NCBI RefSeq assembly: GCF_945859705.1
Contig: NC_079134.1
Span: forward strand, 67,390,625-67,454,624
Reading direction: 5' to 3'
DNA from: Episyrphus balteatus
Lineage: Eukaryota > Arthropoda > Insecta > Diptera > Syrphidae
DNA length: 64,000 nucleotides
Below are positions 12,105 through 23,296 of this stretch, piece after piece. Under the pieces are notes generated by a model, which made no database searches, was not told the DNA's origin, and saw only the letters and a program-made list of their open reading frames with translations. The position numbers and the translations under genes are program-made. Position 1 is the first letter of the stretch, and every line of letters begins with the position of its first letter.

Positions 12105-12539
12105 GGACATCCATAGGTTCACCAACAACAGCAGCAACAACAAATTAAAAGATTTAGTTTATTTAATATTCATTTCAATATTTAATATTGTATTTATTGT
12201 AGTTTCTTTTGCTACAAGAACATTAAAATAAAAAAAAAAAATTTCAGTGAAAAAAATAATAGGTACAGGATTTTTTATAGGTTAGAATTGTAAAATATAT
12301 TTGATACTCGAGTATCGATCGATGTCAAAATGCCGGACGTCATTCGTTCCGCCTTCGGCTCCGTTTTCTCGGAATGGAGATTTTCACCACACTAAAACAT
12401 ATGCAATCGACTTCGCGGTGATTATAATTTCTATACTAATTTGAGCCGCCTTCGGACCAGTGTCTGATCCAAAGTCGGACTCAGCTCCTCCTCAGTCGGA
12501 GCGGATTCGGACCGTGGTCGGACCTGTTTGCTTGATGGG
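12105..12539 (+). mobile_element. CTC element, 5'-truncated copy
   Basis: This is homologous to the right half of the full element at 13321-14159. It shares the CAACAACAGCAGCAACAACAA tract, the TCGGAC-rich subterminal region and a right end TTGCTTGATGGG, one base different from the usual TTGCTTGAAGGG. The left half is missing, replaced by unrelated sequence at about 12105. A Mutator-like MITE has landed exactly at its right end. Confidence 0.75.
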
Positions 12540-12542
12540 ATG

Positions 12543-12914
12543 CACAGTACACATAAAAAGGTAATATATTCCGAACTGACATTGGTTGCCAGATTGTCAA
12601 AACATGACACTTTGGCGACCAATGTCAGCTACCGAATTCTTAATTGTTTAAAATACCGACGAAAAACGCACAAAAACCGATAAACCACGCACACCACTAA
12701 TTTTTAAAAAATTATTTACCATTTTCCGCGATGAAACACGAAGAAAATTAGTTATTTTTCAATTTATAATATTTTTAAATGACATTTTATAAATTAAAAC
12801 AAAAACAAATTTCCTGTTTACTGCGATTGAAATATAAAAATTACAGGCCGACCTGACAGATTGGTGCCCATTTTTTGACAACGTTCGGAATATTACCTTA
12901 TTATGTGTACTGTG
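12543..12914 (-). mobile_element. Mutator-like MITE with 9-bp target duplication
   Basis: The 372-bp element has inverted ends (CACAGTACACATAAAAAGGT at the left; its near-mirror ends TACTGTG at 12914). It is flanked by identical 9-mers GATGGGATG at 12534-12542 and 12915-12923. A 9-bp duplication is characteristic of Mutator-like transposition. It is the same family as the copies in the large tandem array (37059-37439 and others) but in opposite orientation. It encodes no protein. Confidence 0.85.
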
Positions 12915-12923
12915 GATGGGATG

Positions 12924-13320
12924 GATAGTTCACTAAACGTGTATGGCATAAACAAATAAGACTGGAAACTCGTGTCCGATGTGTGGTGAATGTCGGGAAT
13001 CCATAAATGTGTGCGTGTTAACGTCACTTACCAACGTGGTGGCTTTCACATATATTCACAAACAACACTGTACACAAAAGGGTTTTGGAGGGAAAGACGT
13101 ACGAAAGTTTCAAGTCTTGGTATTTTTTTGTTTATGGTGTATGGTATGTGTGTACATGGTACGAATGTACAATTGTACGAAGCTTGCATGTATCGAGACG
13201 AACGAGAACAAGCAAGCGCTCTTTGTGTGAATAGTTTTTGGTTCTCAGACAGAGAAGGTTATATAAATTGTGTTAGACAACAAAGAAAGGATTAAGGAAG
13301 AAGACAGACCATAAATGCTG
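12924..13320. other. Spacer, origin unknown
   Basis: Two overlapping plus-strand frames of 80-100 codons (12979-13295) are open here, but neither shows a recognisable domain and they overlap in different frames. I regard them as chance. The bases TG at 13319-13320 form the left target duplication of the next CTC element. Confidence 0.35.
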
Positions 13321-14159
13321 CCCTTCAATCAAGAAAACGGAGTCCAGAAAAGACAGTCCGACCTCCGACCGAGAAAAGCGGGGTTGCACTCACACACTTG
13401 CAAGTTTTTGTGTATGAACACAAAGTCTAAGAGAATCGTGGTGAAAACTGAGAAAAGGAAAAAAAAGTAGACAGACATAGCCAACAAGAGCAAAAGCGTC
13501 ATTTTGTTATTTTTTGTTGAAGTGTTTAGTCGCGTCGTATGTCGTGTCGTTGTTAATAAAATATAAGTATAATTATAAACAATTATATCAAACTATTAAC
13601 AATATGGAAACAAAAAAAGGTATGTTGTATATATCGCTCAAAGTGTTTGGATTAAAGTGATGTGTTTCTGTTTGTGTTGTAGATGTAATCTCTAATGATG
13701 AAGAAAAAGGCAGAAGGTGAAACATGCGATTGGGCATCTAAAGAAACACCAACAACAGCAGCAACAACAAATAAAATAAAATGAAAAAAATGTATTGTAT
13801 TTTATATTGTATATATTGTGAAAATTTCGTTTGCCAAAATTAAATTTAAAAAAAACAGTTTCAGTGAACAAAAAAAAAATAAATCTTGTTCTTTTTTGGT
13901 CGCAAATGCGAAACGTCATCCCTTTTTTGTCCCTCTTTCTAGTTGGTTTTCGCTGCTCCGACTCGGGTCCGACTTCGGCTCCGTTTTCTCGGAATGGAGA
14001 TTTTCACCACACCAATACATATGCAATCGACTTCGCGGTGATTATAATTTCCATACTAATTTGAGCCGCCTTCGGACCAGTTTCTGATCCGTATTCGGAC
14101 TCAGCTCCGCCGCAGGCGGAGCGGATCCGGACCGAGGTCGGACTTGTTTGCTTGAAGGG
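13321..14159 (+). mobile_element. CTC element, full-length non-autonomous DNA transposon
   Basis: The ends are CCCTTCAATCAA (13321) and TTGCTTGAAGGG (to 14159), inverted repeats of about 12 bp. TG is present on both sides (13319-13320 and 14160-14161). Near the right end many short copies of TCGGAC/GTCCGA occur in both orientations (about 13957-14150), and fewer near the left end (about 13356-13380). Such subterminal arrays often bind transposase. The middle contains a tiny spliced-gene remnant (13604-13720). The superfamily is unassigned; a 2-bp duplication and subterminal repeats would be compatible with CACTA-like elements, but the termini do not begin with CACT. Confidence 0.8.
13604..13720 (+). 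pseudogene. Vestigial two-exon ORF with 63-nt intron inside CTC element
   Basis: ATG at 13604 opens METKK, interrupted by a candidate intron 13620-13682 (GTATGT donor, TTGTAG acceptor, 63 nt, a usual dipteran size). Splicing gives a continuous 17-codon frame ending at TGA 13718-13720. It may be the first exons of a transposase gene whose body was lost when the non-autonomous element formed. The copy at 50614-51445 retains donor and acceptor but has lost one G in the start region, which shifts the frame. Splicing is inferred, not shown. Confidence 0.45.
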
Positions 14160-14161
14160 TG

Positions 14162-14839
14162 TGGCTGCAGAATAAATCAAAAGCAAACAGAAATAATCTG
14201 TATTTTATTATTTTTCAGAGATACACAAAAAAAACCATTTTCCTAAAATTGTTTTTGTAATTTGAATTTTGTTTGGAATAAATGTGAAAAGCAACAAAGT
14301 GATGAGATGAAAAACGAGGTGAGTTTCATTTATTTTGACAGTTCTATTTTTTTTCTCTGAATTTAAGGCCGTGTGTGAATTGCGTTGAATAGTTAAATCC
14401 GTGTTAAATTTTTGACACTATTGAGGTGAATACAAACTTTTCAGCAGTTAAAAATCTATTGGGCTCTGGGACCTGGTTAAATTTGAGTTAAATTTTTTTG
14501 CAGATGGATTTGTTTTGTTTTTTTTTTTCATTAAAAAGGAGTTTCATGGCACAAAAAATTTTAAACAATAATAATCCATGCAGCTGAAATTTTTTTTATT
14601 AACCTTGTTAAATTGTTTTATTATAAATGCGTGAAACGACCGACTTCATTGGATGTTTTTCAAAGACCAATCTTGTCCTGTCATTTAGGTGATCGCAAGC
14701 CCAAACATTCGCAGTGGATAATCTTCGGCACGTTTAAAGAGTCAGCATAGTTCAGCTATTGTATGATTGCACTTTGATTGACCCAAAACAATATCCGTAT
14801 TATGATATCGAATTGGCAATCAAAGAGTACAACACAATT
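14162..14839. other. Spacer, no gene seen
   Basis: AT-rich sequence without a supported reading frame. It could belong to the 3' LTR side of the gypsy-type element that was later split by the BEL insertion, since the following tandem repeat continues beyond that insertion, but no LTR ends were identified. Confidence 0.3.
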
Positions 14840-15303
14840 GAAGTGTACTGAGTTCAACGCACGACGATTTCCTCTGGTAGGTATAGGAGGAGATACAACA
14901 TCCCTCCCCACCCGGAGAAAGAACTCACGATCAACCGGATTACAATCGACAAGATTAAATTATTTTTATTGAACAATTTCTTAAAAATACTTAACAAATA
15001 AAGTTTTATATTCTAGGAATTACTTTGTTTTTTTATTACATTACAATTGTTTCATTTTTTTTTTTTATTTTTATGTAAGAACGTTATTATCTTTTTATTT
15101 ATCGAAGTGTGCTGAGTTCAACGCACGACGATTTTCTCTGGTAGGTATAGGAGGAGATACAACATCCCTCCCCACCCGAAGAAAGAACTCACGATCAACC
15201 GGATTACAATCGACAAGATTAAATTATTTTTATTGAACAATTTCTTAAAAATACTTAACAAATATAGTTTTATATTCTAGGAATTACTTTGTTTTTTTAT
15301 TAC
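14840..15303. repeat. 264-bp tandem repeat, two copies, second split by BEL element
   Basis: The unit starting GAAGTGTACTGAGTTCAACG at 14840 repeats at 15104 with a few substitutions. The second copy stops at 15303, where the BEL element begins, and resumes at 23795 (ATTACATTACAATTG) up to about 23861. The unit includes a short GC-richer part (GGAGATACAACATCCCTCCC) and an AT-rich tail. Its origin is unknown; it could be internal duplication in the LTR of the neighbouring gypsy-type element. Confidence 0.75.
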
Positions 15304-15847
15304 TGTTAATTCGAAGCTTATTTCGAACTTGTATAAGATGATCAGATCACAGTGTAGCACTGTGACTGATGTATACTCACAGTGTAGCACTATGAGTATA
15401 AGTTGTTTGATAAATGTCAAGGTCCAAGTCAAACACCAAGATCTTGTAATTTTGTGATTTATTTGCTTGAGAATTCAAGTAAAAGACCAGAGTTCAGTTA
15501 AGTGACTGACCAATAATTTTTATTCAATCATTCATATTTATAGTTAAAAAAAAGCTTAGTCTACATATTTACAATCAATAACAAATATTCAAAAATAACA
15601 AAAAAAGAAAGATAATGAAAATAACACGAAGCGCGCGTGTGAGGAATTATATTACAAAAAAGTATTTAGAATTTAATTTGGGTTAACAACCCTTTTGCTG
15701 ACTGTGCAGGAGGCATAGCAGTCAGTTGTATGAATTTATGCTTTTGCTGACTGTGCAGAAGGCATCGCAGTCAGTTGTATGAATTTATGCTATGAATAAT
15801 TAAAAATTGATAATGAAGTTATGTTAATATGAATTTGAATTTAAACA
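15304..15847 (-). repeat. 3' LTR of BEL element (544 bp)
   Basis: This LTR is longer than its partner mainly because a 49-bp segment beginning CTTTTGCTGACTGTGCAG is present twice in tandem (15692-15740 and 15741-15789), against once in the other LTR. About ten substitutions separate the two LTRs. On the minus strand, purine-rich GGGGCAGGA just outside (about 15848-15856) is the probable polypurine tract. Confidence 0.9.
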
Positions 15848-15938
15848 TCCTGCCCCGAGCTGATGATCCATGGGTTCATCAGAAAGAAAAGAAAAAAAAT
15901 TTATTTAGAGAATGAAAAAAAAAAAAAAAATTTGAATC

Positions 15939-17679
15939 CTACACTGATATTGTGTAACTTGATGAACGTGGGGCTGGTATAGGTGGTGACGATTGTCTAC
16001 GGCATGATGTCTTGATGAAGCATTTGCAAATAAGGAATCCAATTACTGCGAGTGTGATTAGTAATCCAAATGCACTCATTACTATGTGGGGTAGGTTATG
16101 GGTATGGATTTGGTTTGGCAGGGTAAGTTGTTGCAGCTTGATTTGTTCTCGGATCTCGTTAAGCTCTTGATTGAATGAGTTGGTGGCTGATGGGTTATAT
16201 TGGATTGCTGCTAGCCGAAAAGCATCTTGGAATTGCACCTCATCAGTTAATCTGGTGTATGAAGATTGAACATTGTAAGAATGAATTTGTTGACCTTGAA
16301 GAGTTACGTGGTTGTTTTTAGCCACACAATTAGGTTGAAGCTTCAATATTCCATTTCCTTTTAATGCTATAAATGAAGTTTAAGAAATTAAAGTTTAAGA
16401 AATTAAGCATAGTTTCTTCTTTGACTGCAAATATCCATTGATTTAGTTCGGGAATTTTTGTCCACACTGAGCTGGTCTTGATTATGACTAACTCACATGC
16501 TGATAGATTTGAGTTATTGTTGAGTAAATTGATCTCGCACATGCTAAAATTTGCTCCCGATTGGTATACGGGATGAGTTTGCCTGCATAAAAAGTGGTCC
16601 CCATTAGTTGTGCTACACGCAGAAAGTTCTGTTTTAGTTATAGGATAGTAATGGTCGTGATGAGCACTTGCAGCTAAGAGTTGGATTGAGGGTTCTATGG
16701 TTACAAGAGTTTTATTTGTAACTGCCGGAATGGGAATCACCTCAAATGCTATGAATTCTTCTAATCCAAGTAATGGTAGCTCAATCTGAAAGATTATGTG
16801 ATTTGAATTGATGTGTCCCTTGACAGTCATCAGCTTGTAGATCTGCACTAATTCGTCTGTTTCAACTGGAAACCGGAGACCTGATGTCAGATGATTTCTT
16901 ATTTTACCCATTTCAGTCTTAAGTTGCTGATTTGTGATTAGCAGATGGTTGACTCGTCCTTGATGTGTGTCTGATAAAACGTCCGCAATAGATGTCTGCA
17001 TTCTTTGTATGTTGATAATTATAAGTGTAGCGTGGGTGCACCATGATAGAAATAGTTCTTTTACCTTATCTTGATATAATTCTTCAGTAACATTATTTAT
17101 GCGGTTAACTATTTGACCTAGTTGGATATCAAGTGCATGTTGCCTTTTAGCCATATCTTCTTGACTTAATTTCATAATGTTGATTGTTGAATCTTAGATC
17201 GAAGTGTGATTTTTAAGGAGTTTCATTAAATGTTCTTCGTTCGAATGGATTCCTTGCAGTTGCTGAGACATTTCATCAGCGTATTTTGAGTCAAGAACGC
17301 CAAAGAGGGAGTTCGCTATATTTCCAACAATGTCAATGGCAATACGCTTGGTTCTTCTTGTTGAGTATTTGGTTGATGGAACTAGATTGTCTTCTTCTAA
17401 TTCGTGTTTAATTAATCGGAGTTGTTGAATTACTTGTGTGCAGAGCTCTTTGGAAGACAGTTGCTTGCAGAGATGTTCTAGTATAATAGTGCTGTTGTCT
17501 AATGCTTGGAATTCTTTATGATATGGTTCAAGGTAATAGTAAACTACAAGGTTCCATGTGTCGTGCACCAGACTTATCTTTCCGTGTCGCTGGAAATGAA
17601 TTCCAGGGGCGGAATTGTTGAATCTTAGGAGCTCAACGTCACTGGCGAATATAGTTGGAAGAAGGAGACCGATTAACAA
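15939..17679 (-). pseudogene. Env-like fusion glycoprotein remnants of the BEL element
   Basis: Three consecutive minus-strand frames lie between integrase and 3' LTR: 17194-17679, 16330-17175 and 15939-16346. The first opens with a short hydrophobic leader and holds a furin-like RTKR site near residue 110, followed by a hydrophobic segment, the layout of insect-retrovirus/baculovirus F-type envelope proteins. The middle frame has scattered cysteines as in an ectodomain. The last has one transmembrane helix near residues 90-112 and a short basic, proline-rich tail. The frames are separated by frame changes or stops at about 17180 and 16340, so no intact product is encoded. The F-type assignment is by layout only. 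Confidence 0.7.
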
Positions 17680-17706
17680 TAAGGTTGTAAATAAGTTCGG
17701 GTTTGT

Positions 17707-19370
17707 CTACCGCGCCTTTCTTTGAGTTGGTGTTGTTTTTGAAGATTTTGATGAAGAGGGTTCATTAGCGTCAGCATCGTCATGTCTACGTTTTCGTTCG
17801 GATGATAGAGTGTCTGTCTGGGATTCGGATGGGGTTTCACTGTCTTCTACAAGTGGAGCAAGTTTGTGTATTGGACGCCGTAGAACGCCAGATTTTGTTC
17901 GTACATCTGCAACACGCACCAAACCGTCATTTCCGTGATGTAGCCTTTCAATTCTACCTAAAGGCCATTTCATGATGGGAGTATTGTCTTCCTTCATGAT
18001 GACCACGGTGACCAATTTGATGTTTTCAGATTTTGCCTTCCATTTTGAACGATGTTGCAGTTGGTTTAAGTATTCTTGAGACCATCGATTCCAGAATTCT
18101 CTTTTTATGTGGGATACTAACTTCCATCTTGTACATAGACTTCCTTTAAAAGGTTCTGCTTTACTATCGACAACTGCCTTCAATGAGTCCCCAATTAAGA
18201 GGTGACCAGGTGTTAATACTGCCAGATCATTTGGATCGTTGGACATCGGTGTAAGAGGTCTTGAATTTAAAATTGCTTCTACTTCTGTAGTTACGGTGCA
18301 AATCTCTTCGTATGTTAATGAAGCTGTCGCAATTTTGCACTGTAGCAAGTGTTTTGCAGATTTGACAGCTGCCTCCCATAATCCTCCAAAATGTAGAGCT
18401 CGTGGTGGAATGAAATGAAAATCAGTTCCCTTGGCACTGCAGAATGTTGTTATTTTGTTTTGTGCTTGTTCTGCATAGATGGTTGTTTTGAGTTCTTGTA
18501 ATTGATTTTTCGCAACAACAAAATTAGTGGCATTGTCGCAGAACAAGTTTGTGACATGGCCACGGCGACTCATAAATCTTCGCAAAGCTCCAAGAAAAGC
18601 ATCTGTGGTTAAGTCACTCACAACTTCAATGTGAACAGCTTTTGTGGCGAAACGGCAAAATATGGATAAGTAACATTTTTGCGGTAGACTTCCTCTTGTT
18701 GGGTAATGTGCCCATAGTGGGCCGCAAAAATCCACTCCTGTTTTGATGAAGGGACGTGCTGGTTGCACTCTTGCTGCTGGTAGGTTGCCCATCATCTGAG
18801 AATACATTTGTGGTTTTGCTTTTATACAGGTTGTGCAATGCTGGATTATAGCTCGGGCAATGTTTTTGCCCTTTATTGGCCAAAATCGCTGTCTTGTGAT
18901 TGACAGAAGGCCTTGTGGCCCAATATGGTTGTTGTTGAGGTGTAGCTCTGTCATTAGCATTTTAACAAATGGCTGTGAATATGGTAACAGCATCGTATGT
19001 TTGCTGTCATAGGGTAAATTAGATTCTTGAAGTCTGCCTCCAACTCGAAGAACACCATTTTCATCTAAAAACACTGCGAGTCCCTTCAAAGGACTTTCTT
19101 TTTCTAGTTCCTTATGTGCTTTAAGGAAACGTATATCCTTATGAAAACTATGAGTTTGCACTTCTTTGATGATAAATTGTAAAGAGATTTCCAGATCCGA
19201 GGCTGATAAGGGCCACGATTTTCTGCTCTCATTTTGGTTTTCTCTGATGGATTTTATTGTGAGTATACATTTTCCCGACTTGATTTATTTGGCATATCGA
19301 AGGCAGTAGGCTACTATCCTCTTAAGTTTGTTGAATGAATTGGAATGCTTAATCCCTTCAAATATGTCTT
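17707..19370 (-). pseudogene. BEL integrase
   Basis: The 484-codon frame 17707-19161 holds a zinc-binding H-H-C-C (His74, His79, Cys109, Cys112), then the DDE catalytic core (Asp144 in TGVDFCGP, Asp209 in LFCDNATNF, Glu263 in LWEAAVKSAK). A C-terminal DUF5641-like region (RIERLHHGNDGLVRVADVRT) and a charged tail follow. Further N-terminal integrase sequence continues upstream to about 19370 in the same or a shifted frame with stops. Integrase inserts the cDNA into the host genome. The core residues are all present. Confidence 0.9.
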
Positions 19371-19394
19371 CTGTATTCTCATTATTCATGGTTA

Positions 19395-20620
19395 CTAAAG
19401 CAATCTTTTTCTTCTCATCTCACCTTTTACACGTTTTGCAAGTTTGGCAGCTAAAAGTGCGGCACATAGTTCTAGACGCGGGATTGTCATAGATTTCATG
19501 CCAGATGCTGTTTTAGTGATTGGTGCCACTCGAGATTTCGAACAGAGTAACCGAACTATTACTGTTCCATCTTTGTTGATTGATCTGATGTAAACCGCAG
19601 CTCCGTAGGCCTTCCCTGAAGCATCTGCGAATGTATGAATTTGGAATGATGAGGGAATATGATGTCCAAAGACATGTCGAGGAACTTGAAATTTACTTAA
19701 TTCGTGGAGACATTGGTAGTATTTGCTCCACCTGGTAAACATTTCTTCTGGAAGAGAGGCATCCCAGTCATATTTGAGTTCCCATATTTCTTGCAGAAAG
19801 AGCTTTGCGATAATCACGACTGGAGCGACTATTCCAAGTGGATCAAAAATTCGTGCTATTGCTGAGGCCACAGTACGCTTTGTGAACCTTTTTGTGGGTC
19901 TGCAATTAGTTTTTATGCAGAAGACATCAGACTTAGGCCGCCATATTAGACCAAGGGTTTTGATTGCCCCTTCATTGTTGTCATCGGAAAATGGAATTTC
20001 TTGATCTTCTAATGGAACGTTTGCAAGTAATTGCTGATTGTTGGAGCACCATTTTTTTAATTGGAACCCTCCCTCCCGCAACAATGCTAATAGTTGGGCT
20101 TGAATGTCTTTGGCTTCGAGTAAGCTGTCTGCGCCTGACATAACATCATCGACGTAAAAATCTTTAAGCAAAACTTGAGAGCCTAAAGGATAGAAGAGTG
20201 GTCTTCAGCTAAGGCTTGGAGGCATCTTGTGGCGAGATAAGGAGCTGAAGTAGTTCCATATGTAACAGTGCAGAGCTTATAGCATTTTAAGGCTTGGGTT
20301 GGCTTGGGTCGCCACCATATTAACTGGAAGTTTTGATCTTCTTCTCTTACGCGTATTTGTCGATACATTTTTTGAATGTCGGCCTTAATGACGAATTTTG
20401 GCAATCGAAATCGCAGTAATATGGTGAACAACGTATCTTGAATAGTTGGTCCGGCATACAGAATGTCATTAAGGGACAGATTTGATGATGTCTTCGCCGA
20501 GGCGTCAAAAACGACTCTTAGTTTTGTGCTACTGCTGTCTGGTTTCAGGACGCAAAAATGAGGCAGAAAATAATGTGGCGTTTGAATCGTTTTTGGATCA
20601 ATCTCAACCATATGCCCTTA
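19395..20620 (-). pseudogene. BEL reverse transcriptase and A17-type region, RNase H lost
   Basis: Frame 20183-20611 gives the RT start (LRVVFDASAKTSSNLSLND, FVIKADIQKMYRQIRV). Frame 19395-20171 gives the YVDDV catalytic box and the Pao A17-type region with DPLGIVAPVVI. It stops soon after IPRLELCAALLAAKLAKRVK. In related elements roughly 100 further residues of RNase H-like sequence follow. Here the sequence jumps within about 30 nt to the linker before integrase, so that part is deleted. Two in-frame TAA codons (20651-20653 and 20618-20620) separate this frame from gag-protease. Confidence 0.88.
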
Positions 20621-20650
20621 TTGGATGTACTCGTTCATGAATTCAATGTA

Positions 20651-23090
20651 TTAATCGTATAATACTTGGTTTCGTTTTAACTTATGCTCCAATTCATGGA
20701 ATCGGCTCAATGCTATATCACTAGACGCTCCTAGTTTCTCTGTGGTGTCTGCAAATGGTAGGTTGACAACGAACATTCCAGCCGTATCTCTTGAAGTTGA
20801 TCGGTTAAAATATTCTTCACATCTGTCTTCTGCAATGGTACGTTTTGATGTGGAGTAAGGTAATTCTTCTAACTTCCAAAATTTGCTAATGGATTGTTCA
20901 AGAGATGCTTCTTCGGCCGTGTATATTCCGCATGTGCTGGTTATTGGCGACTCTTCATTAACCTTGCCAGTGACAATCCACCCTAATAACGTATTTTGTA
21001 ATAGTGGAAGATTTCTTCCTAACTTAATGTGCCCAACACAGAGCAGTTGGTGGAAAAACTCAGCTCCTATAAGCAGGTCAATGTGACCTGGCTGATGGAA
21101 ATGGGGGTCGGCTAATTTTATGTTGTCGGGAATGTTCCACGCAGTTATCTCAAATGCTTTTGTGGGCTGAGGAGCGACTATTTGATGCAACACGACTGCT
21201 TCCAGTCTGGTGGTGAAGTTAGTAGTAGTAGAATGCAAACTTATATTTGCTCTACGTTGTGAATCTTTTGTGGATTTTCCGACCCCTTGAATGATCATGG
21301 GGCGAAAAGATAACGGAATATTTAGTTTCCGAATCATTCGTTCTGATATAATGTTGATTTGTGAACCAGAATCCAAAATTGCACGGCAGTTAATAGAAGA
21401 ACCGTCTTGGCCAGCTAACTTGATGATGACTGTACTCAGAAACACGTAGCCATTCTTCTTGTTTTTGCTTAAGGCTGCTAAAACCGAGTTTTCACTCCCA
21501 GATATATTATCTGTTTCTGGTTTTGACGTCAAGAGAATTTGCTGATTGTCAGAATTTGATGTTGAGGGACCCAATTTTGGTTGAGCTACTGTTGACAAGT
21601 GGACCAACGAGTTGTGTTTTTTTGAACACTTTACACAACCTCGTAGCTGGCAGTTGTAAGAGGTGTGTCCAGATTGGAGACAGTTGACACATAGATTGTT
21701 TTTTCTTACGTGACTTAGCCTGTCTGAAGGTGTAATGTTTAAAAAAGTGCGGCACGCGAATAACGGATGCTGAGCTTTACACATTGAGCAACTTTTCTTT
21801 TGCGTGGTAATAGAGGTTGTTGCTTTGTTGTAACTCATATTTTGTCTTCTTTCGGTATCTTCTCTCTTAAGGCCTTTAACCCCAATTGCTTCTGATGACT
21901 GAAAACGAGTTTCTAAGAATCTCAGAAAATTTTTCATTGTTTGTACATCTTTAGGATTGCTCAAAGATTGCTCATATAGTGTAAGAGTTGATCTGTCTAG
22001 CTTCTTCGTAAGTATGTGAAGAAGCATTGGGACCCAAGTATCAATTTCTATCCCAAGATTGCGAAGACCATGCATACACTCTTGAATTGTGTCATGTAGA
22101 CCTTTTACTGCTGAAGCCGACGCCGATTCTGAGGAGTGACTTGATTGTGATAGTAGTCGGTTGAGGAGAGCGGACACCTGCAGTCTGGGGTTGTTGTACC
22201 GTTCTTGGAGTAACTTCCATGCTGACATGTAGTTGTCATCAGAGAGACCCACATGTCTGATTACGCGTTCAGCTTCTCCAGTTAAATTTGTTTTAAGATA
22301 GAACATTTTTTCACAGTTAGACATTGATCGCTTGTCTACCATTTCATTGAAAAGGTCATGAAATTGAGACCATTTTAAATAATCCCCATCGACTTTAGGT
22401 AGAACAATTTTTGGCAGACTCATTTTTGTAACCGTATTATTTGTTGTTCTTTGATCTACCAAAGTGTCTTGCTGTTGTGCAAGCTTGATTAAGGCACTCT
22501 GTACCTCTTGCTCCAAACTTATGTATCTGGCTGAGTCGTAGCCGATGCTCTTTGGGTCTTCTGAGCATTCCCAAATTGAGTTATGGATGTCCTCAATTTG
22601 CATCCAATGTCGTTGGATGGTTTTTTCTTGGAGCTCATAGAAATGTTTTGACTCATTTGATGAGTCTGCGGTAGCTAAAGCTCTTTGCATGGAGATGATA
22701 GCCTCTTATCAACCGCGTCATATCATGCATGTCGTATGACGTCTGGCTCGACTGAACGTAAACCTCTGCTTTGGAAGGTTTGTGGACGTCCGTCTTAGTT
22801 GTCTCAAGAGTTTTTAAATTAGAATTAAACTCTTCTCTATATTTTTCATAGATTTCCTTTACAGAGTGATAGTAATTCTTTGTATAATACGGATGAGCTT
22901 ATTCTGTTGGAAACTCATCCCATATTATTGAATCTGTTGATTCAAATTTGCTCCATAGCTCGTCTATGGTAGCTATCAACTTTTGATAATACGGAATTGT
23001 TTTCCGTACCTGACCATCTTTTTTGTAGTTGGAGATGACCCTTTGGATAGAGTCTCCAACATCTTTTTGCATAATCGCCTTTTCTTCCAT
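20651..23090 (-). pseudogene. BEL gag and aspartic protease
   Basis: The first ATG is at 23088-23090. A 63-codon start runs to an in-frame TAA at about 22896-22898. A further open stretch ends with a frameshift near 22710. The 679-codon frame 20651-22690 then carries a DUF1759-like capsid region (YLKWSQFHDLFNEMVDK), zinc knuckles (CSMCKAQH; CVNCLQSGHTSYNC; CVKCSKKH) and a retropepsin-like protease (CRAILDSGSQINIIS, active Asp in DSGS; later LLIGAEFF and LLGWIVTGKV). Gag assembles particles and the protease matures them. The mutations at the start imply a non-functional copy. Confidence 0.9.
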
Positions 23091-23126
23091 GATAGAATAT
23101 GATTCGACGTTTAAATAAAAGGATTA

Positions 23127-23280
23127 CCCCTTACCTCTGGTGGGGGGAAGCAATCGCTGATATGATTGTAGTTTTTTTTTTTTTCCAAGTTGCCCCTTAC
23201 CGCTTGTGTGGGGAGACAATCGCTGATATGACTGTAGTATTACGAGATAGCCCCTTACCTCTGGTGGGGGGAAGCAATCA
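23127..23280. repeat. Leader tandem repeats next to the BEL primer site
   Basis: Three imperfect copies of a unit starting CCCCTTACC (23127, 23193, 23251; spacing 66 and 58 bp) each contain a GGGG-rich block followed by CAATC, and the first two continue GCTGATATGA. The third runs directly into the primer-binding site. They lie between the 5' LTR and the gag start. Confidence 0.75.
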
Positions 23281-23294
23281 CGTCGGGGTCACCA
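23277..23294 (-). promoter_or_regulatory. Primer-binding site complementary to tRNA-Trp
   Basis: The plus strand reads ATCACGTCGGGGTCACCA, identical to the 3' end of animal tRNA-Trp including CCA. On the minus strand this gives TGGTGACCCCGACGTGAT two bases after the 5' LTR, where minus-strand DNA synthesis would start. The tRNA identification is from memory of the conserved tRNA-Trp sequence. Confidence 0.9.
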
Positions 23295-23296
23295 AA

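Noticed and set aside
12979..13295. Two overlapping frames of 83 and 101 codons
   Set aside because: Different frames over the same bases, no domain, flanked by transposon fragments. Probably chance.
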